64,000 nucleotides of DNA from Ectobius pallidus (lineage: Eukaryota; Arthropoda; Insecta; Blattodea; Ectobiidae). Location: the NCBI GenBank assembly GCA_964059195.1, contig CAXKWD010000010.1:1866001-1930000 (forward strand), written 5' to 3'. The position numbers and the translations under genes were made by a program. Numbering within the stretch: the first letter of the stretch is position 1; each line of letters starts with the position of its first letter. Below are positions 22,570 to 34,869 of this stretch, in pieces. Below the pieces are notes generated by a model, which saw only the letters and a program-made list of their open reading frames with translations, had not been told where the DNA came from and made no database searches.

Positions 22570-23639
22570 TATGTATGCAGGTTGATGTTATATTTGTTCG
22601 CTCGTATCAACATTTTCTCTACGCTAAGGACCTGATCAAACTATTCCGCGGCCGGCGGGTTATACGAGGAACTCTGTGTACCTCTGCTGTAGACTATCAA
22701 TAAATGACTTGTTAATTTAAACGTATCTACAGTACAACATGAGACGCGCTGCTAGGCCTATAACTTCATAAAAAACGTTGTGCTAAAATTACATAAGCAC
22801 TAATTCCATTAGACAACATTCCAAAATACGGGTTGAAATAACGTTATAGGCTATAAAAGTCAGAAGTTCTTAAACCATTAGGCCTATCTCCTACATGGAT
22901 ATAATGGGCTCTTTAATATTAAATGAAGCAATATTTTTTATTAAAATTATACGCTTTATCTTCTAATTTGGGTGTTTTACGCAAGAAATTCGCTTCCCAG
23001 ATTGCAAATAAAATTATTTAAATACCCACATCAACACAGGTGCAAACCCACACAAGAATACAGTACTCATGCCGAAGTTATAAAAGAAACCAGGACAAAA
23101 CCACAGGCTATAAATACCTGAATTCTAAGCCTAGCGAGTGTGGTTTCGGAAGTTGAAGTCTTCGGAGATTCCATTTTATATGCTTTTGAGAAACAGAAAT
23201 GTTTCTCAAATCACTACTAATTTTGATCCACGCCGAAAATGAAGAACGATCTCTTAGCAACAAAATTCTTTGATGGCGTACAAGAATTTAGTAATATCTT
23301 GGCAACATGTACATAACTTATTTTTAAAAATGTATTTCTCTATGGTGGAAAAAATTACTAAGTGCTATTGACCGGCTTCAATCTGAAAATAACAGTTGGT
23401 TCGGTATGTTTTGAACAATTCTCTGGCAGAATATTAATATTCAGATTCCTGGGATGAGAATGAAAAATAAATTCTATGTATGAACGAAAAATAAATTTCC
23501 AATGTTTTCTCTACGTATCTTCATGACCTAAGTGGTTTGACAGAAATATCCCATACTTAATGACCATTTCATTAAGAGTTAATTATTCGCAACAACATCC
23601 AAAAGTTTAAGCACATTTAATTAGGAATTATTTAATAAA
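22570..23639. other. unassigned AT-rich stretch
   Basis: No supported gene or repeat boundary seen. Confidence 0.45.
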
Positions 23640-23910
23640 TCCTTTTGTTAAATCAAATATAATTGCAATAATGATATGCAGAAAATAAGTTTTTTTTTCT
23701 TTAATCAGATTAAAATCGACTAGCGTCAGCAGAACTACAGACTAATGATATCTTGACAATCGTGCACTCACATAAAAATAAAACATAAAAAAAATTTAAA
23801 ATCGGCCGGCACCGGGATTTGACCCAGGGACCTCCAAAATACAAGTTCAAGACGTTACCATTCGGCCAACTCAGTCAGCTTAACTCTTTAGTTTGATAAG
23901 CATATGTGAA
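23640..23910 (+). repeat. foldback-like repeat, copy F (head only, diverged)
   Basis: Matches the head of copies A-C: AATGATATGCAGAA, ATCAGATTAAAATC, GATATCTTGACAATC, CACTCACATAAAAATA. It includes its own tRNA-like block on the minus strand at about 23805-23880 (GGCCGAATGGTAACG and GGGTCAAATCCCGG). The module part is missing. It lies about 80 bases before copy C. Confidence 0.65.
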
Positions 23911-23992
23911 AGAATAGTGTTATTTGTCAAATCTAAATGTATTGCAACTTGAAATTCTTAATATATGTCAAAGTTCACAAAATTCAGTGACA

Positions 23993-25395
23993 AATAAAAT
24001 CAGGTAAACTGATGTAACAAAGTGCCAGTATGTTTTTGTTTAATCAGTTATGACTGCAATTATGATATGCAGAGTATGTTTTTTTAATTGATTTCCAAGT
24101 TAAGCTCCAGATTTATTCATTAAGCAGGGCTTACGGAAGAACAAAGGTCTAGTTTTTTAATCAGATTAAAATCTTCCAGTATCAGCTGAACTGTACAGAT
24201 TTGTGATATCTTGACAAACGCACACTCACATAAAAATACAATGAAAGTCAAATTGGCCGGTTTCGGGATTTGAACCATGGACTTCAGAATGTGAGGCCAA
24301 GACGTTACCATCTCGGTCACCTGGGCCAGTTTAACGGTCTAGTTGGATAAGCGCATGTAAAGCAATAGTGTTTTTGGTCATAGCTAACTGTATTTTAATT
24401 TTCAAAGCCTTATAAGATCACAGTAAAACAATAGGCTATGTTGTCAAGATAACTGATTCGCATTTTTTTATAAATTCTTTCGAATACGTATATTACCATA
24501 AAATAGGCACCAATTTGGGCATTACTCCGAAACAGGTCAACCGATTTTATCCCATATCAATAGACGTCTTTATATGGACTTTATAAATGTGTATACCAAG
24601 TTTCATAAAAATCCGGTAAAGCGTATTTGAGTTACCGCGTCTTTAAAACAGACACTAAATTGGGTTTTAATCCGGTACCGGTCTACCGATTCTGTCCAAT
24701 ATCAGTAGACGTCTTCCCATGTACATTATAAATGGGTATACAAAGTTTCAGGAAAATTCAATAAAGCATATTGGAGTTATCGCGACTTCTCATATATTAA
24801 CATAAAAGGCACTAAATTGGGCATTATTCCGGTACTGGCCAACCGATTTGGTCGAATATCAACAGACGTCTTCCCATGGACATTATAAATGCGTATACGA
24901 AGTTTCATAAAAATCCGATAAAGCGCATTTGAGTTATTGCGCCTTTAAATTAGACACTAAATTGGGTTGTACCGGAAAACAGAGTAGGTTCAAATTCAAT
25001 AGGGAACTTTTCATGGATGTCATAAATTCGTATACCAAGTTTCATGGAAATCCGATATAGCGTAGGCCTACTTGAGTTATGGCGCCTTTCTATTAGAAAA
25101 GCGCCATAATCTATAAAAAATAGGCACTAAATTGGACATTACTCCGGTACCGGTGAACCGATTTGGTTCAATATCAATAGGGTTCTTCCCATGGACATTA
25201 TAAATGTGTTTTCCAAGTTTCATGAAAGTCCGAAAAAGCTTATTTGAGTTATGGTGCGTACAGTCGCACGGACGGACAGATGGACAGACAGACAGACAGA
25301 CGGACAGACAGACAGACGGACAGACAGACAGACGGACAGACATTTTTTCGTCCCCCACACAATCTCATAAAGTACCATACTGGCACTTAATAAAT
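23993..25395 (+). repeat. foldback-like repeat, copy C
   Basis: Same start (AATAAAATCAGGTAAACTGATG), tRNA-like head (minus, about 24255-24330), modules, palindrome (about 25076-25110), an expanded GACA/GACG block at about 25268-25342, and terminal CATACTGGCACTTAATAAA. It is more diverged from A and B than they are from each other. A minus-strand frame over the last modules reads NKLFRTFMKLGKHIYNVHGK, matching the repeated pattern in A and B. Confidence 0.8.
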
Positions 25396-26995
25396 AGCAT
25401 TCTAAACTGAACAACAATGCTGAATCGTGGATGATGTTTCTGCTAGGAATGTTTAATGAATCGGTAGACTTGTTTACTACAGATCCTACTGAATATTGGA
25501 GTGTAGTTCGTAAAATAAATAAAGAGAATGGATCACAAATTTTTCCTAAATTGGCATGTTTAATGTTTATCTTATTCATCTTCCAGAGTTGGAAGAATAT
25601 TTTCTCCCAAAATCTAAATGTAAAGAGAAACATTCAAATGACTTCCGGATTTCTGCATTCCTAAAAGAATACAAAGTTTCTACGTAGATTGAATAGCGAC
25701 ATCTACAATTAGGGTGAAGAGCAAGGAGAAGGAGAATACGAAGAAGAACAACAATAAGAACAGAAGTAAGACGCCTAGATTACAGAAAACATCGGTGAGA
25801 AATATATTTCTTTTTCTTATAATAATCGCATAGGCCTGAAGCTATACTTCCATTTCATTTAAAACAACTTCCGAAATTTTCCTTAAATCTTCCGAAACAT
25901 ATATACATTTGCCACATTTGGCAATACTAGGCTAATTTCTTATCATTTTGAGAGAATGAAGGAACCGTGAAATCACTCTGGTTTCAGAGGTCACAGTCTT
26001 CACACATAAACACAGATGCATCTACCCTTAATGTTCCATGCTGAGCAAGATCTTAAAAGTCTCTTAGGGCGAAAGCGTGCTATAGGAGTCTAAAGAATAA
26101 AAATGGTGTTTGTCCTATACGATATTGATTGATGAGAAGATGTTCAATTATAAATAATTGAATTATCAACGCGGTAGGCATGAAAGAAATTGGTGAAATA
26201 ATGTACTGTATGAGTTGATGTGGTATTTAAAGCGAATCCCGGGATTAAAGTTGTAGCTGGTGAACTTTACCATTTCAATCTTCCCTGGGGTTGCATTCCA
26301 GAGCATTCTCCCGGCCCGCTCAACCCAGTACCGACTTCCAGCATCCCTATCATATCTATCGACTCATATTGACCTAGTTGTTTCAGCTTTATTCGGCGTG
26401 CTTCTCCTTAATGACATCTGCAGAAAAGTAGATATAGGTTTAAATTTAATTACTCCTTCAAACAAACTTCATAATATTATAGATTAACCTATTATTTATT
26501 TCTTGTGCCCAGTCTCAGACACCCCAAGTAATATGCTAAGATCATGTCAAAGAAATTAATGAGACCTGACTCAAGGCAAGTTCACTGGATATCTTTTAAT
26601 TATTATAAACTGATTATTAAAAAGTTTAATACAGAGTTAATGCATTTCTGGCCTTGAGCAATTGGGATCATATTTTGAGTCATATAAAATTAAACTGATA
26701 AGATAGAATGATTAACTTCCTTTTGTTTCAAGCTTAACGGGCAACTTTTAGTCAGTGAAGTTATTGTGAACTTTATTTTATTAAACAACACACCAATTTA
26801 AAAACTACTGTTTACAAGAATTATAGATAATGCTACAAAATATATACTAATGTTGTGTGTAGCGTAACTGCCTCCGAGCACTAGCCTCTGCTCTATTGAG
26901 GTTTCTGAACAACTTTTGTATCACTTAAAATATCACTTATAATGCGAATAAATTTTATTGAAGTAATTGTTATATTATTCTTCTCTTCTTTAGTT
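25396..26995. other. unassigned AT-rich stretch
   Basis: Open frames at 25431-25664 (plus) and 26260-26487 (plus) are short and not recognised. Confidence 0.45.
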
Positions 26996-26999
26996 TTCA

Positions 27000-27650
27000 A
27001 TCCCTGAATTGGTTTGCAGGGATTCTCCATTCTGATCATCTTTCTGCCTTCCTTTTTAATTCTTCATACGTTTTTAAGTTCGTGTCATCCTTAATCAGTT
27101 CCATGTACTGTAGTCTTGCTCTTCCTTTGCTATTCTTGCCTTCAATTATCGTGCCATCGATAATGATTTTTAAAAGACTTTGGTGCCTTAGTAAATGCCC
27201 TATGAATTTAATTCTTCTTTTTCTTATTTGGTTCCAAATTTCCTTCTCTGCTTTTTCTCTCTCATAAACTTCCTCATTGGTAATTTTATCGATCCAGCTA
27301 ATTTTCAGCATTTTTCTGTATCACTGTGTTTCAAATGCTTCTATTCTTCTTCTTTCTGATTTCAGGATTGACCAAGTTTCACATCCATACAACATTATGC
27401 TCCATACATTATGTTTTCATCAAATTCTTCCTAATTTCTAAACTAATATTATTGGATGTGAATAATTTATTTTTCTTACTGAAGGCTAGTTTTGCTTAAA
27501 ATATGCTATTCATAATTTCTTTTTCTACTTCTTCCATCAGATGTTATTTTGCTGCCTAGATATTGAAATTCTTCAGTTTCATCCAATAACTCTCCGTTCA
27601 ATCTACTATTGTGTTTTATTAATTCCTTTTTTCAGGCAAGTTAAAACTTT
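27000..27650 (-). pseudogene. degenerate non-LTR retrotransposon reverse transcriptase C-terminal region
   Basis: The minus strand carries, in broken frames, LNGELLDETEEFQYLGSKIT (about 27600-27530) and then, open at 27311-27036, MLKISWIDKITNEEVYEREK and RRIKFIGHLLRHQSLLKIII. The order matches the thumb and C-terminal part of insect non-LTR RTs: LNGxxLEEVxxFxYLGS, then FExWCYRRMLKISWxDxxTNxEV, then GHxLRH. Stops and frameshifts lie between the two segments. The N-terminal endonuclease and the YADD motif are absent, so it is a 5'-truncated relic. Confidence 0.75.
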
Positions 27651-27721
27651 TGTTTTCTTCAGTGACTTCATTTAATGAAGTTTGTATGTATGCATTGAAC
27701 AGTATTGGATGGTTATGAGTG

Positions 27722-27957
27722 TTTATTAAGTGTCAGTATGGAACTTGATGAGATTGTGTGTGGGGTCGGGAAAATGTCTGTCCGTCTGTCCGTCCGTGTG
27801 CCTTTACGCCCGATAACTCAAATACGCTTTATCGGATTTTCAGGAAACTTGGTGTACGCATAAATAACGTCCATGGGAAGAAGCCTTTTGATATTGGACG
27901 AAATCAGTTGACCGGTACCCTAGTGATGCCCAATTTAGTGCTTTGTGCCATTATTTA
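27722..27957 (-). repeat. foldback-like repeat, copy E (terminal fragment, inverted)
   Basis: Reads TTATTAAGTGTCAGTATGGA, then GAGATTGTGTGTGGGGTCGG, GTCTGTCCGTCTGTCCGTCC and one module, i.e. the right end of copies A-C in reverse orientation. It stops after about one module. Confidence 0.75.
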
Positions 27958-27959
27958 AA

Positions 27960-29089
27960 ACTAACGTATCGTTATACCACACCATTTTATATGGTATTAC
28001 CGGCATTATTTGTCATAATTAAAATTCTTTAGTTTATGGTACTTCGGACCATTATTCGCACCTAACTTTCAAGATTGTGTTTTCAAGGTAACAAAGTGCG
28101 TCTTGTGGGGTGGAAATCACCTAAGGGGTAGTTTTATATTATTATTATATAGTGTATGATATTGTGTATGATATTGTTGAATATTAATTTTTATTAATGT
28201 ACTAATATTAACATTTTCGTATTAATATCAATTTTCTCATGGTTTTGTGAGATATGATGTCTAAATTTGTGTAAAATATTGTACCTCTATAGGAATTATA
28301 TGATAGGGACCAAAATGGCTAAGGGTGTCATGATTCTACAGAGTATTCTCTTTAAATCTGGTAATTATCGGTCAGAATATATAGATTCGTACAAAAATCA
28401 TATAGGCCAATACGTCTAGGGGTTGAAAACACATAAGGAGTGGTTTGTTTCAATATTATTGCCTAATAATTTCTCGTGGTTAAACAGAGCCTACGTGTTA
28501 TGTCTCGTATTAACGGATCAAAAAATAAATTTGTGTAGAATTCATGTAATAGGGGTTAAAACATTTAAGTGGTGGTATCATCCAGTAACATTGTACCGTA
28601 AAACCTCCTCCTGGTTCTATAATGTTCGTTTTTCAACTCAATTATATCGGAGATGGTGTAAAATTTTCATCGAAGAAGATAGCACTGTGAAGGAAATTTA
28701 TTCAGAGTGTCCTCATTATCTCTTTAACATTCTAGACTTGTTTCCTCTCCCACGCAAATACTGGAAGAGGCGATCGCAGACTGAGTATGGACATTACCTA
28801 ATACGTAGGCGAGGAGTGGAGCGATGTTGTATCTGAACGCCTCCATGCTGGCAATCGTTCCACCACACTGAAAGATATTTCCGCAGGTAAACTTCAAACT
28901 TGGAACGATAGCACGGCAAAATGACGCTCTGATGTCCAGGGGTGACTAAAAAGAGTATCCCTTCCAAATGATTCTACAGAAATGTCCTCTAAACAAGACT
29001 TGCTTGCCTTCTGATTGCATAGTTGTTTATATTCATTCCTTTGTTTCGTGCTCCTATTTTCATTATTTCATCATTTCTTTCCTTTTTTC
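27960..29089. other. unassigned stretch
   Basis: A 137-codon open frame at 28423-28836 (plus) lacks an ATG start and matches nothing I know. Otherwise no feature. Confidence 0.4.
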
Positions 29090-29309
29090 TTAAGGTGGCT
29101 TTACACTGAGGGAACTACTAGCAACTAGATTGCCCCCACATGCGATCATTGGTTTCTACATAAGTTTCCTTGCAGCATGCGAAGAGGCGCATTTGACTGG
29201 ACGTTCTGCATCGGTTGCGGCTAGTTCGAGGAGTAGCTGCCACATTCAGTTTGTTCCGAAGTGTCTTGACAGACTGATGCTGTAGTACTTCATTTTGAGT
29301 GGGAAACAA

Positions 29310-29530
29310 AATAAGCAAAAAGCAGAAGTTTTGGTTCAAAGAGCTATTTGTGAATAGTGATGATGAAGTCCGAAATGACTTCTTTAAAAACTTATATCCA
29401 ATGACGGTTCACTGTTCAAAAATTTCACTCGTATTAATAGGTAGCCTACTAATTTGACCATCTTCTAGATTTAGTGGCTCCTATCATATCGAAATCTGGT
29501 ACGAATTTACTTGGATAAACATTTTCCAAG
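29310..29530 (+). pseudogene. HARBI1-like transposase relic
   Basis: In broken plus frames: KFWFKELFVNSDDEVRNDFF and, at 29453-29511, FDHLLDLVAPIISKSGTN. The latter matches the conserved FDxLLxLVxPxIxKxxTN segment that precedes the catalytic core of HARBI1-type transposases. No DDE residues are recognisable further on. Confidence 0.65.
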
Positions 29531-29747
29531 GTGAAACAGGCATTATCCCACTTCAGAGAGTTCCCAGAAGACCGTCAGGAGAATCATAGACTGTTAGGGA
29601 AGAGTTTAAGGCGTACTTCACCACAAGGGAAGGAAACGTGCCTTGGAAAGACTATTTCGTTTAAACAGTTTTAGCTGTGCCTTTTCATGAACGTTTCTTT
29701 ATTTTTCGTTAATTTTAGAGTACATGTTACACAATACCACCTGGTAG

Positions 29748-30050
29748 ACCACCTCCGTGGTCTCGTGCTTAGCGTCGCTGGCTATAGATCAGCAAGCCCG
29801 GGTTCGATCCCCGGTACCTCCTCCGACTTTTCTGAGGTAGGGAGGTCTGGAGAGGGTGCACTCAGCTTCGGGATTCAAACTGAGGAACTGCTTGGTTAAG
29901 AAATAGCGGCTCGGTCTTGGCGATCATCATTAACGGTCGTGGATGTGGAAATGCTGACCACATGCCCACCAATCCTGTCATCTGCCTATGTGGTATATAA
30001 TAGGTCTAGTATCTTCAGGGATGCAGCACCATGGAGTTGATTTTACATGG
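29748..30050 (+). repeat. tRNA-derived SINE, family 1 (plus-strand copy)
   Basis: Head: CCGTGGTCTCGTGCTTAGCG (A-box region) and CCCGGGTTCGATCCCCGG (B box). Body shared with the copy at 62200-62425: TTTTCTGAGGTAGGGAGGTC, GTGCACTCAGCTTC, AGCGGCTCGGT, and TGCTGACCACATGCCC-CAATCC. It is inserted in the Harbinger. Confidence 0.8.
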
Positions 30051-30526
30051 AAACCTCCTTCATCCGGCAGTAAAACGCTGTGTAAATAATTAGCCAATAT
30101 TAGAATGTTTTTAGATTTATTTTAAATTTAAGAAGACGAATATTAATTTCAAGACTGATTGAGAGTTGCATAACTTATGAAGGTGTACGAAGCTACATGG
30201 AAAATTATCAGCGTTTTGAGAATGGAACAATATGAGGGTGAAGATTCCGGGGTGATAAAAGAGAGACAGAAGACAAGAAGGCAGTTCAAAACTGAAGTCT
30301 CAGTTCGGAATCTGTGTTTTAATCACACAATTCTCCTTTCCTTGTAATTGTTCATTAGAGACTTGATAGTATTCACAGACCACGCCATCCCACAAGGAAC
30401 CAGGTAACTGAACCCACTTCTGGTGGATTGCTTGTGACCGAGAGCAACCAGAGGGGCAACATGCCACAAGGTCGGAACAATTCTCCGGGAGAGATAGCAA
30501 CCTGTCTCAGTGTAAAGCCACCTTTA

Positions 30527-31090
30527 GTCTTCATTCATACCGATACTTATATAATCTTAATTCATTGCATCATTAAATAATAAATTTTGTATTTGATAAT
30601 AATGTTTGAATGTGTTTTAAATTATTTGAAGATGCCTGAGCGAGTTTTCTATTAATGTGTGTGGCAGTGACTAATTAATAGCACTGCACAACACAACAGT
30701 TTTTGCCCTCTGCATGAAAAGGCGACTACTTATGACATTGTGAAAAGTTGGTTCAAATATGATTTTAATTTGTCTCTTTGACATACATTTCCATCATGAT
30801 GAAAATGACAATAATGGGAATGATAATAACAATAATAAATGGTAATAAGTATCCCTCTATTTTAATACGATTCTCAGGTCTCAAAAAAGATACATAAAAA
30901 TTCCGCGAATCATGCATAATTACTTAGATTATGATTCAAGAGAAAGGTTGTGCTGCTCTGAAAGTGACGTTATATTTCTTGGTGTGCATGTCTGAAAGTA
31001 ATATGACAATTGCTTGGTGTGCAGTGTGCCAGTGTGCACCAAGGTAAGACGAAGTACTGCTGTTTTCTGTACGAGAGGGATATTCGCAAC
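30527..31090. other. unassigned AT-rich stretch
   Basis: No supported gene or repeat. Confidence 0.45.
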
Positions 31091-31099
31091 CTGAAATAA

Positions 31100-31620
31100 C
31101 ATTATGTTCGTAAAAAGTGGCCTCACTTCAGGTAAAACGAGTGTTTTAAATGAGCCATTGAAGATGAATATTAAAATGGGGTTAATTAAATCTTTTGATA
31201 GTGCACTGGATAAAGAAGAGGAAGCTTTTGCATACTTGAAGACAAAAGTTCCCAAAATCAGCGAGACAGAGATCATAAAGCGAGTATTGCATTGGCCCTC
31301 AAATACGAGTGATAAGCAAGATATACATTTCCTCACCCTGTTAATTGATCGTACAAACTTCTTTAGAAAATCACTAATGTGGCAAGTTTAATGAGATTGT
31401 AAATAACATAATACATTAAGTATGTTTCCTATGTATGAAGTGCCAATAAGTCACCAATATTACATTTCCTTGATTACCCCTCTAGACTTTTATCCTCAGA
31501 ACCTGGCGGAGGGGGATGAGCGTTCCCACCAGGACGTTGCATTAACATGTTTGTGGGACAATGGAACTTCAGTACGTTGGCAGACAATTAGTGATCCTTA
31601 TAAATGTTATGCTGCTTCTT
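31100..31620 (+). pseudogene. relic of a repetitive arthropod protein family without a known function
   Basis: Two segments in different frames: MNIKMGLIKSFDSALDKEEE followed by AFAYLKTKVPKISE (about 31160-31270), and LDFYPQNLAEGDERSHQDV (about 31480-31540). They correspond, in this order, to the LHIKLGLMKxFVKAMxxxGxGFxYL-xKFPxIS and LDFFPENLG-SDEHGERFHQD segments of a multi-copy family I recall from arthropod genomes. That family has no named function that I know. The middle of the usual protein (the IGPQIRxL and WxxFxxVxxNFLG parts) is missing. This is a broken fragment, not an expressed gene. Confidence 0.5.
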
Positions 31621-31679
31621 CTTGGATCAAAAATATCTTTTATCAGAGTTTGAAATTTACGTATTTTCATAAATAATTG

Positions 31680-33290
31680 AACCTCTGGTTTGTGAAACTG
31701 GTAGACTACATTTATATAGGTCACTTGTATTTGATTAAGATTATTATTTTCATATCCTTATTCACCGTATTCAAGGCAACTGAAATCGTATATTTTATTC
31801 AGAGGGCAGAAATGAATTTAAAATAATTATGCTGAACATTATTAGCACCCCTGAAAATGCTTAAAAGATTGATCAGTTAACAGAAATTACTAAAGTGTTT
31901 ATAGTGGATGAAATATGCAATAATTATATTTCAGAGAACTACCTGTATTTTTCCGATTATGAAGTAAAAGGAAATCTTATAGAAAACTACTTCTTTGCCA
32001 TGATTGTCCTGTTCTTTTAACAATAAATATGTCTGCCCAAATTAAGCTATGAGAATTATCTAGATTAAAAAATTAATAAAAATGTGATTAAACATATTTG
32101 TGTAATAAAGCATACTACAAATGTTTTAAAATGGTTTGCTTCCAGTGCTATACACTACGTACTGAGTATTTCATCATGGCAATGCACACGAAAATAAAAT
32201 AAAACTCATTTCAAATATTACTGCAACCTTTCACTTCTGTCTCTCACTTTTCTGTATAGATTCTTAATTATTCCTCTACGTTCGATTTTGCGCTCTTTCA
32301 ACAATTTGTTGTTTAAAAAGGCGTCATACGGTATATTTTAGTGGTCTTATCAATAATTTCGCTATTTTTTTTACTTTGCTTATTTTAACTTGTAGTTGTA
32401 GCTTTCCTTGTCACCTCTGTGTTTTCATAATCGTGGAGTTTTTAATTACCTTACCGGTTGGTATGTTTTGAGTATGTCATATTTGCATTTACACCCAAGA
32501 ATACTGCGGACAACAACCTATGGTTCTATATAAAATATGACCGTGCTAGGGAAACCCAACCATAAGTCGGTAACAGTAGGAAACAGCTGTCAGGGGAACA
32601 ATTTTATACTATTAGATTTTGGCGTCATCTATTGGTTTCATTTTTGTACTACACTCCCTGACCATAATAACATAAAGACAGCATTGCCAACCAAGGTATT
32701 TTCAGTTTGAAACCCATTCAAAAGTAGCAATTTGAAATTTAACATAGTTCCTGAAGTTTTCTTTGTTACTTTTCATGAGAAAATACTAAATACGAGCAAC
32801 AGGAACATTTACTAAGCTGTATTAATGCAGTTGGACATTCTGTTAGTGTCCTGACAAACTTTGAGCTTAGGATTACAGTATTTAAAAACTGATTTAAAGC
32901 ATGGAAATGTTTATCTTTGGAGATCAATAGCCATAAATTGTAATATTTGAACAATGATGTTTCACTGGTCATAAAAACATCAATTTTTGTGTTGGACGTA
33001 TAATTTCTGTTTTAGAATGTTCAGAATTTTATGTTTAAGTTGAATCCATTCAAATCAGAAAATGTGTTTATTCGACTAATGGTCGGGTTTTCGTGGCAGG
33101 TCAAGTATGCATTTCTTCGTCGGTTTCCTTAACCTTAATAAGAATGGATGAAATGATATTACAAAATAAACTGTAATATTTGGAACTACATCGGTGGAAT
33201 ATACAGAGTGGACGTAGAGTGCTTATTGCTATACAGATTCAAGGGGGCGGTAGAAGACATTAAAATAAATATGAAAACTATTTTGACTAT
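31680..33290. other. unassigned AT-rich stretch
   Basis: Only short unrecognised frames (for example 32766-32972, minus). No inverted-repeat borders noticed. Confidence 0.45.
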
Positions 33291-33293
33291 GTA

Positions 33294-33545
33294 CAGGTAG
33301 GGAAATAAAGCGGACCGACTCTTGTAGCTGATTTCAGAGCCTTGTGATACGTAAATAAATGTAAGAGATATAACGGAAACGTTTATTTTTACAAGCAATT
33401 CAAATTACGTGAAATTATTTCTGAATTCAAGGAATTTATCGGCTATAGAACAAATTTTAATACATTCCCTGCTATCCCTGCTATATGCGCAGTGGCTCAT
33501 ATTGGCAAATTATATTTTAGTCGGTCCGCTTTTTTTCCCTACCTG
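33294..33545. mobile_element. 252-bp TA-flanked MITE
   Basis: Ends CAGGTAGGGAAATAAAGCGG and the inverse CCGCTTTTTTTCCCTACCTG, about 28 bp, flanked by TA at 33292-33293 and 33546-33547. Non-coding. It is a Tc1/mariner-type MITE by its TA duplication and CAG tip. Confidence 0.75.
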
Positions 33546-33556
33546 TACATACTGTA

Positions 33557-34316
33557 CAGTCGGTCAAATAAAAAACGTCGGGACTCGTATGCAGTTAAAA
33601 TTAAAGTTTTAACGCATTAGTTCACAAGTTTCCTATAAAAAACATAAAATACAGGTCATTTTCGGAACATATGAGGCCATGCGACCGGAGGGAAAAATTG
33701 ATCAACGAAGGAAAAATGAAAAACGCGGAAAGCGCAATACACGATATTCAACTTAATGTATTATCATAATTCATTTTGCTTTGTCATCGCACCACATACA
33801 AATGCTAGCTTGAGAGAAAGTGTAGTTAGGGCTGTAATTGACCAGCATTTTTCGGCCTCTGAAGCAGCGAGGAGGTTCCATATTTCTTAAAGAGGTGGGT
33901 ACTTCATTATAATGCGACCGGAAGTTTTCATAGGAATCGTGGATCTGGCCGGCCGCGTATTTCGATGCTAGATTGGTGGCAGAAGTTGAAAGTAAGTTAT
34001 TGATTTTGCACTACAAGTACCAGTATTATAAAATAAAATCTTTAAAAAATGCTCCTTCAATAATCTTATTCCTTGCGAATTTATTAATTATTAATATTAT
34101 AAGAATTTGCAACCAAGAATATGGCGGATGTGAGACATATAGCCACAGCCCTCTATACATGTTCGTTTTGGAACAAAACTGACTAAATAATCAAGAAAAT
34201 ACATGGAGAGACAAGAGGCAGGTGTGAACCTAACCTTAAGTCTTCCTGTACATGCGCATATGCTCGTTCGTGATACTTAATCAAATACCGCCCGACGTTT
34301 TTTATTTGACCGACTG
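33557..34316 (+). mobile_element. 760-bp TA-flanked Tc1-like element with transposase HTH relic
   Basis: Ends CAGTCGGTCAAATAAAAAAC and GTTTTTTATTTGACCGACTG, extending inward to CGTCGGG/CCCGACG, flanked by TA (33555-33556, 34317-34318). Inside, the plus strand at about 33805-33890 reads SLRESVVRAVIDQHFSASEA then ARRFHIS and a stop. This is the helix-turn-helix of Tc1/Tc3-type transposases. It starts only 11 bases after the preceding MITE ends. Confidence 0.78.
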
Positions 34317-34318
34317 TA

Positions 34319-34676
34319 CATATATATATATATAGTGAATAGACATTCTCGTTCGCACGTCGGCTTATGTCGCGTATTACATGGTCCTCGAAATAATCTT
34401 TGTACTTAATTCGCTCAACAATTACCAATTTTATTGAAAAACCGCATAAAGAAAATTGATTATTTCCTTTGCTGATGTGAAAATAGTACATTATGCAACG
34501 AACATATAATTATTGGCATTTATTAAGACACAAGTATGTTTATGAAACGAGAATAGATAGTTTCATAATTTTCATAAGAGCGTTTTAATTGCAATTATAG
34601 GCAAGTTGCATACGACGGTTTTTGTTCTACCATAATTAAACGTCTAAGTTTGTTATTTTTATAATGCTTCGTAATT

Positions 34677-34678
<2 letters not shown>
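34319..34678. other. unassigned AT-rich flank of the Jockey insertion
   Basis: Begins with a short TA run. No gene seen. Confidence 0.45.

Positions 34679-34708
<30 letters not shown>
34679..34708 (-). other. poly(A) tail of the Jockey element
   Basis: Thirty consecutive T on the plus strand, i.e. an A30 tail on the minus strand at the 3' end of the element. Its purity suggests a recent insertion. Confidence 0.85.
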
Positions 34709-34709
<1 letters not shown>

Positions 34710-34869
34710 TGGTGATAGTTAAATATATTTAAGTACCAGGTCGCCAACTGGACCCATGCCTTTACAGTGACATAATACAATACACATTTGAAAAAGTAGT
34801 AAAAATGTAACAGTTATTCACAGCTTGTCTACTAGAAGTAGAGGCCGGTTAATGAGTGTAGAATAGTTT

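Larger units (their letters stand above)
29093..30523 (+). mobile_element. second PIF/Harbinger element (1431 bp, degenerate)
   Basis: Inverted ends AGGTGGCTTTACACTGAG and CTCAGTGTAAAGCCACCT are flanked by TTA (29090-29092 and 30524-30526). The 3-bp TTA duplication and a HARBI1-like remnant inside place it in PIF/Harbinger. A SINE is inserted at about 29748-30050. Confidence 0.8.

Noticed and set aside
27036..27311. 91-codon minus frame as an independent gene
   Set aside because: It is the C-terminal end of a degenerate non-LTR reverse transcriptase with frame-broken upstream parts.
28423..28836. 137-codon plus-strand open frame
   Set aside because: It starts with TTG, has no ATG, no family resemblance and no repeat context.
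34590..34780. 61-codon minus frame with a lysine run
   Set aside because: The lysines are the poly(A) tail of the Jockey element read as codons.
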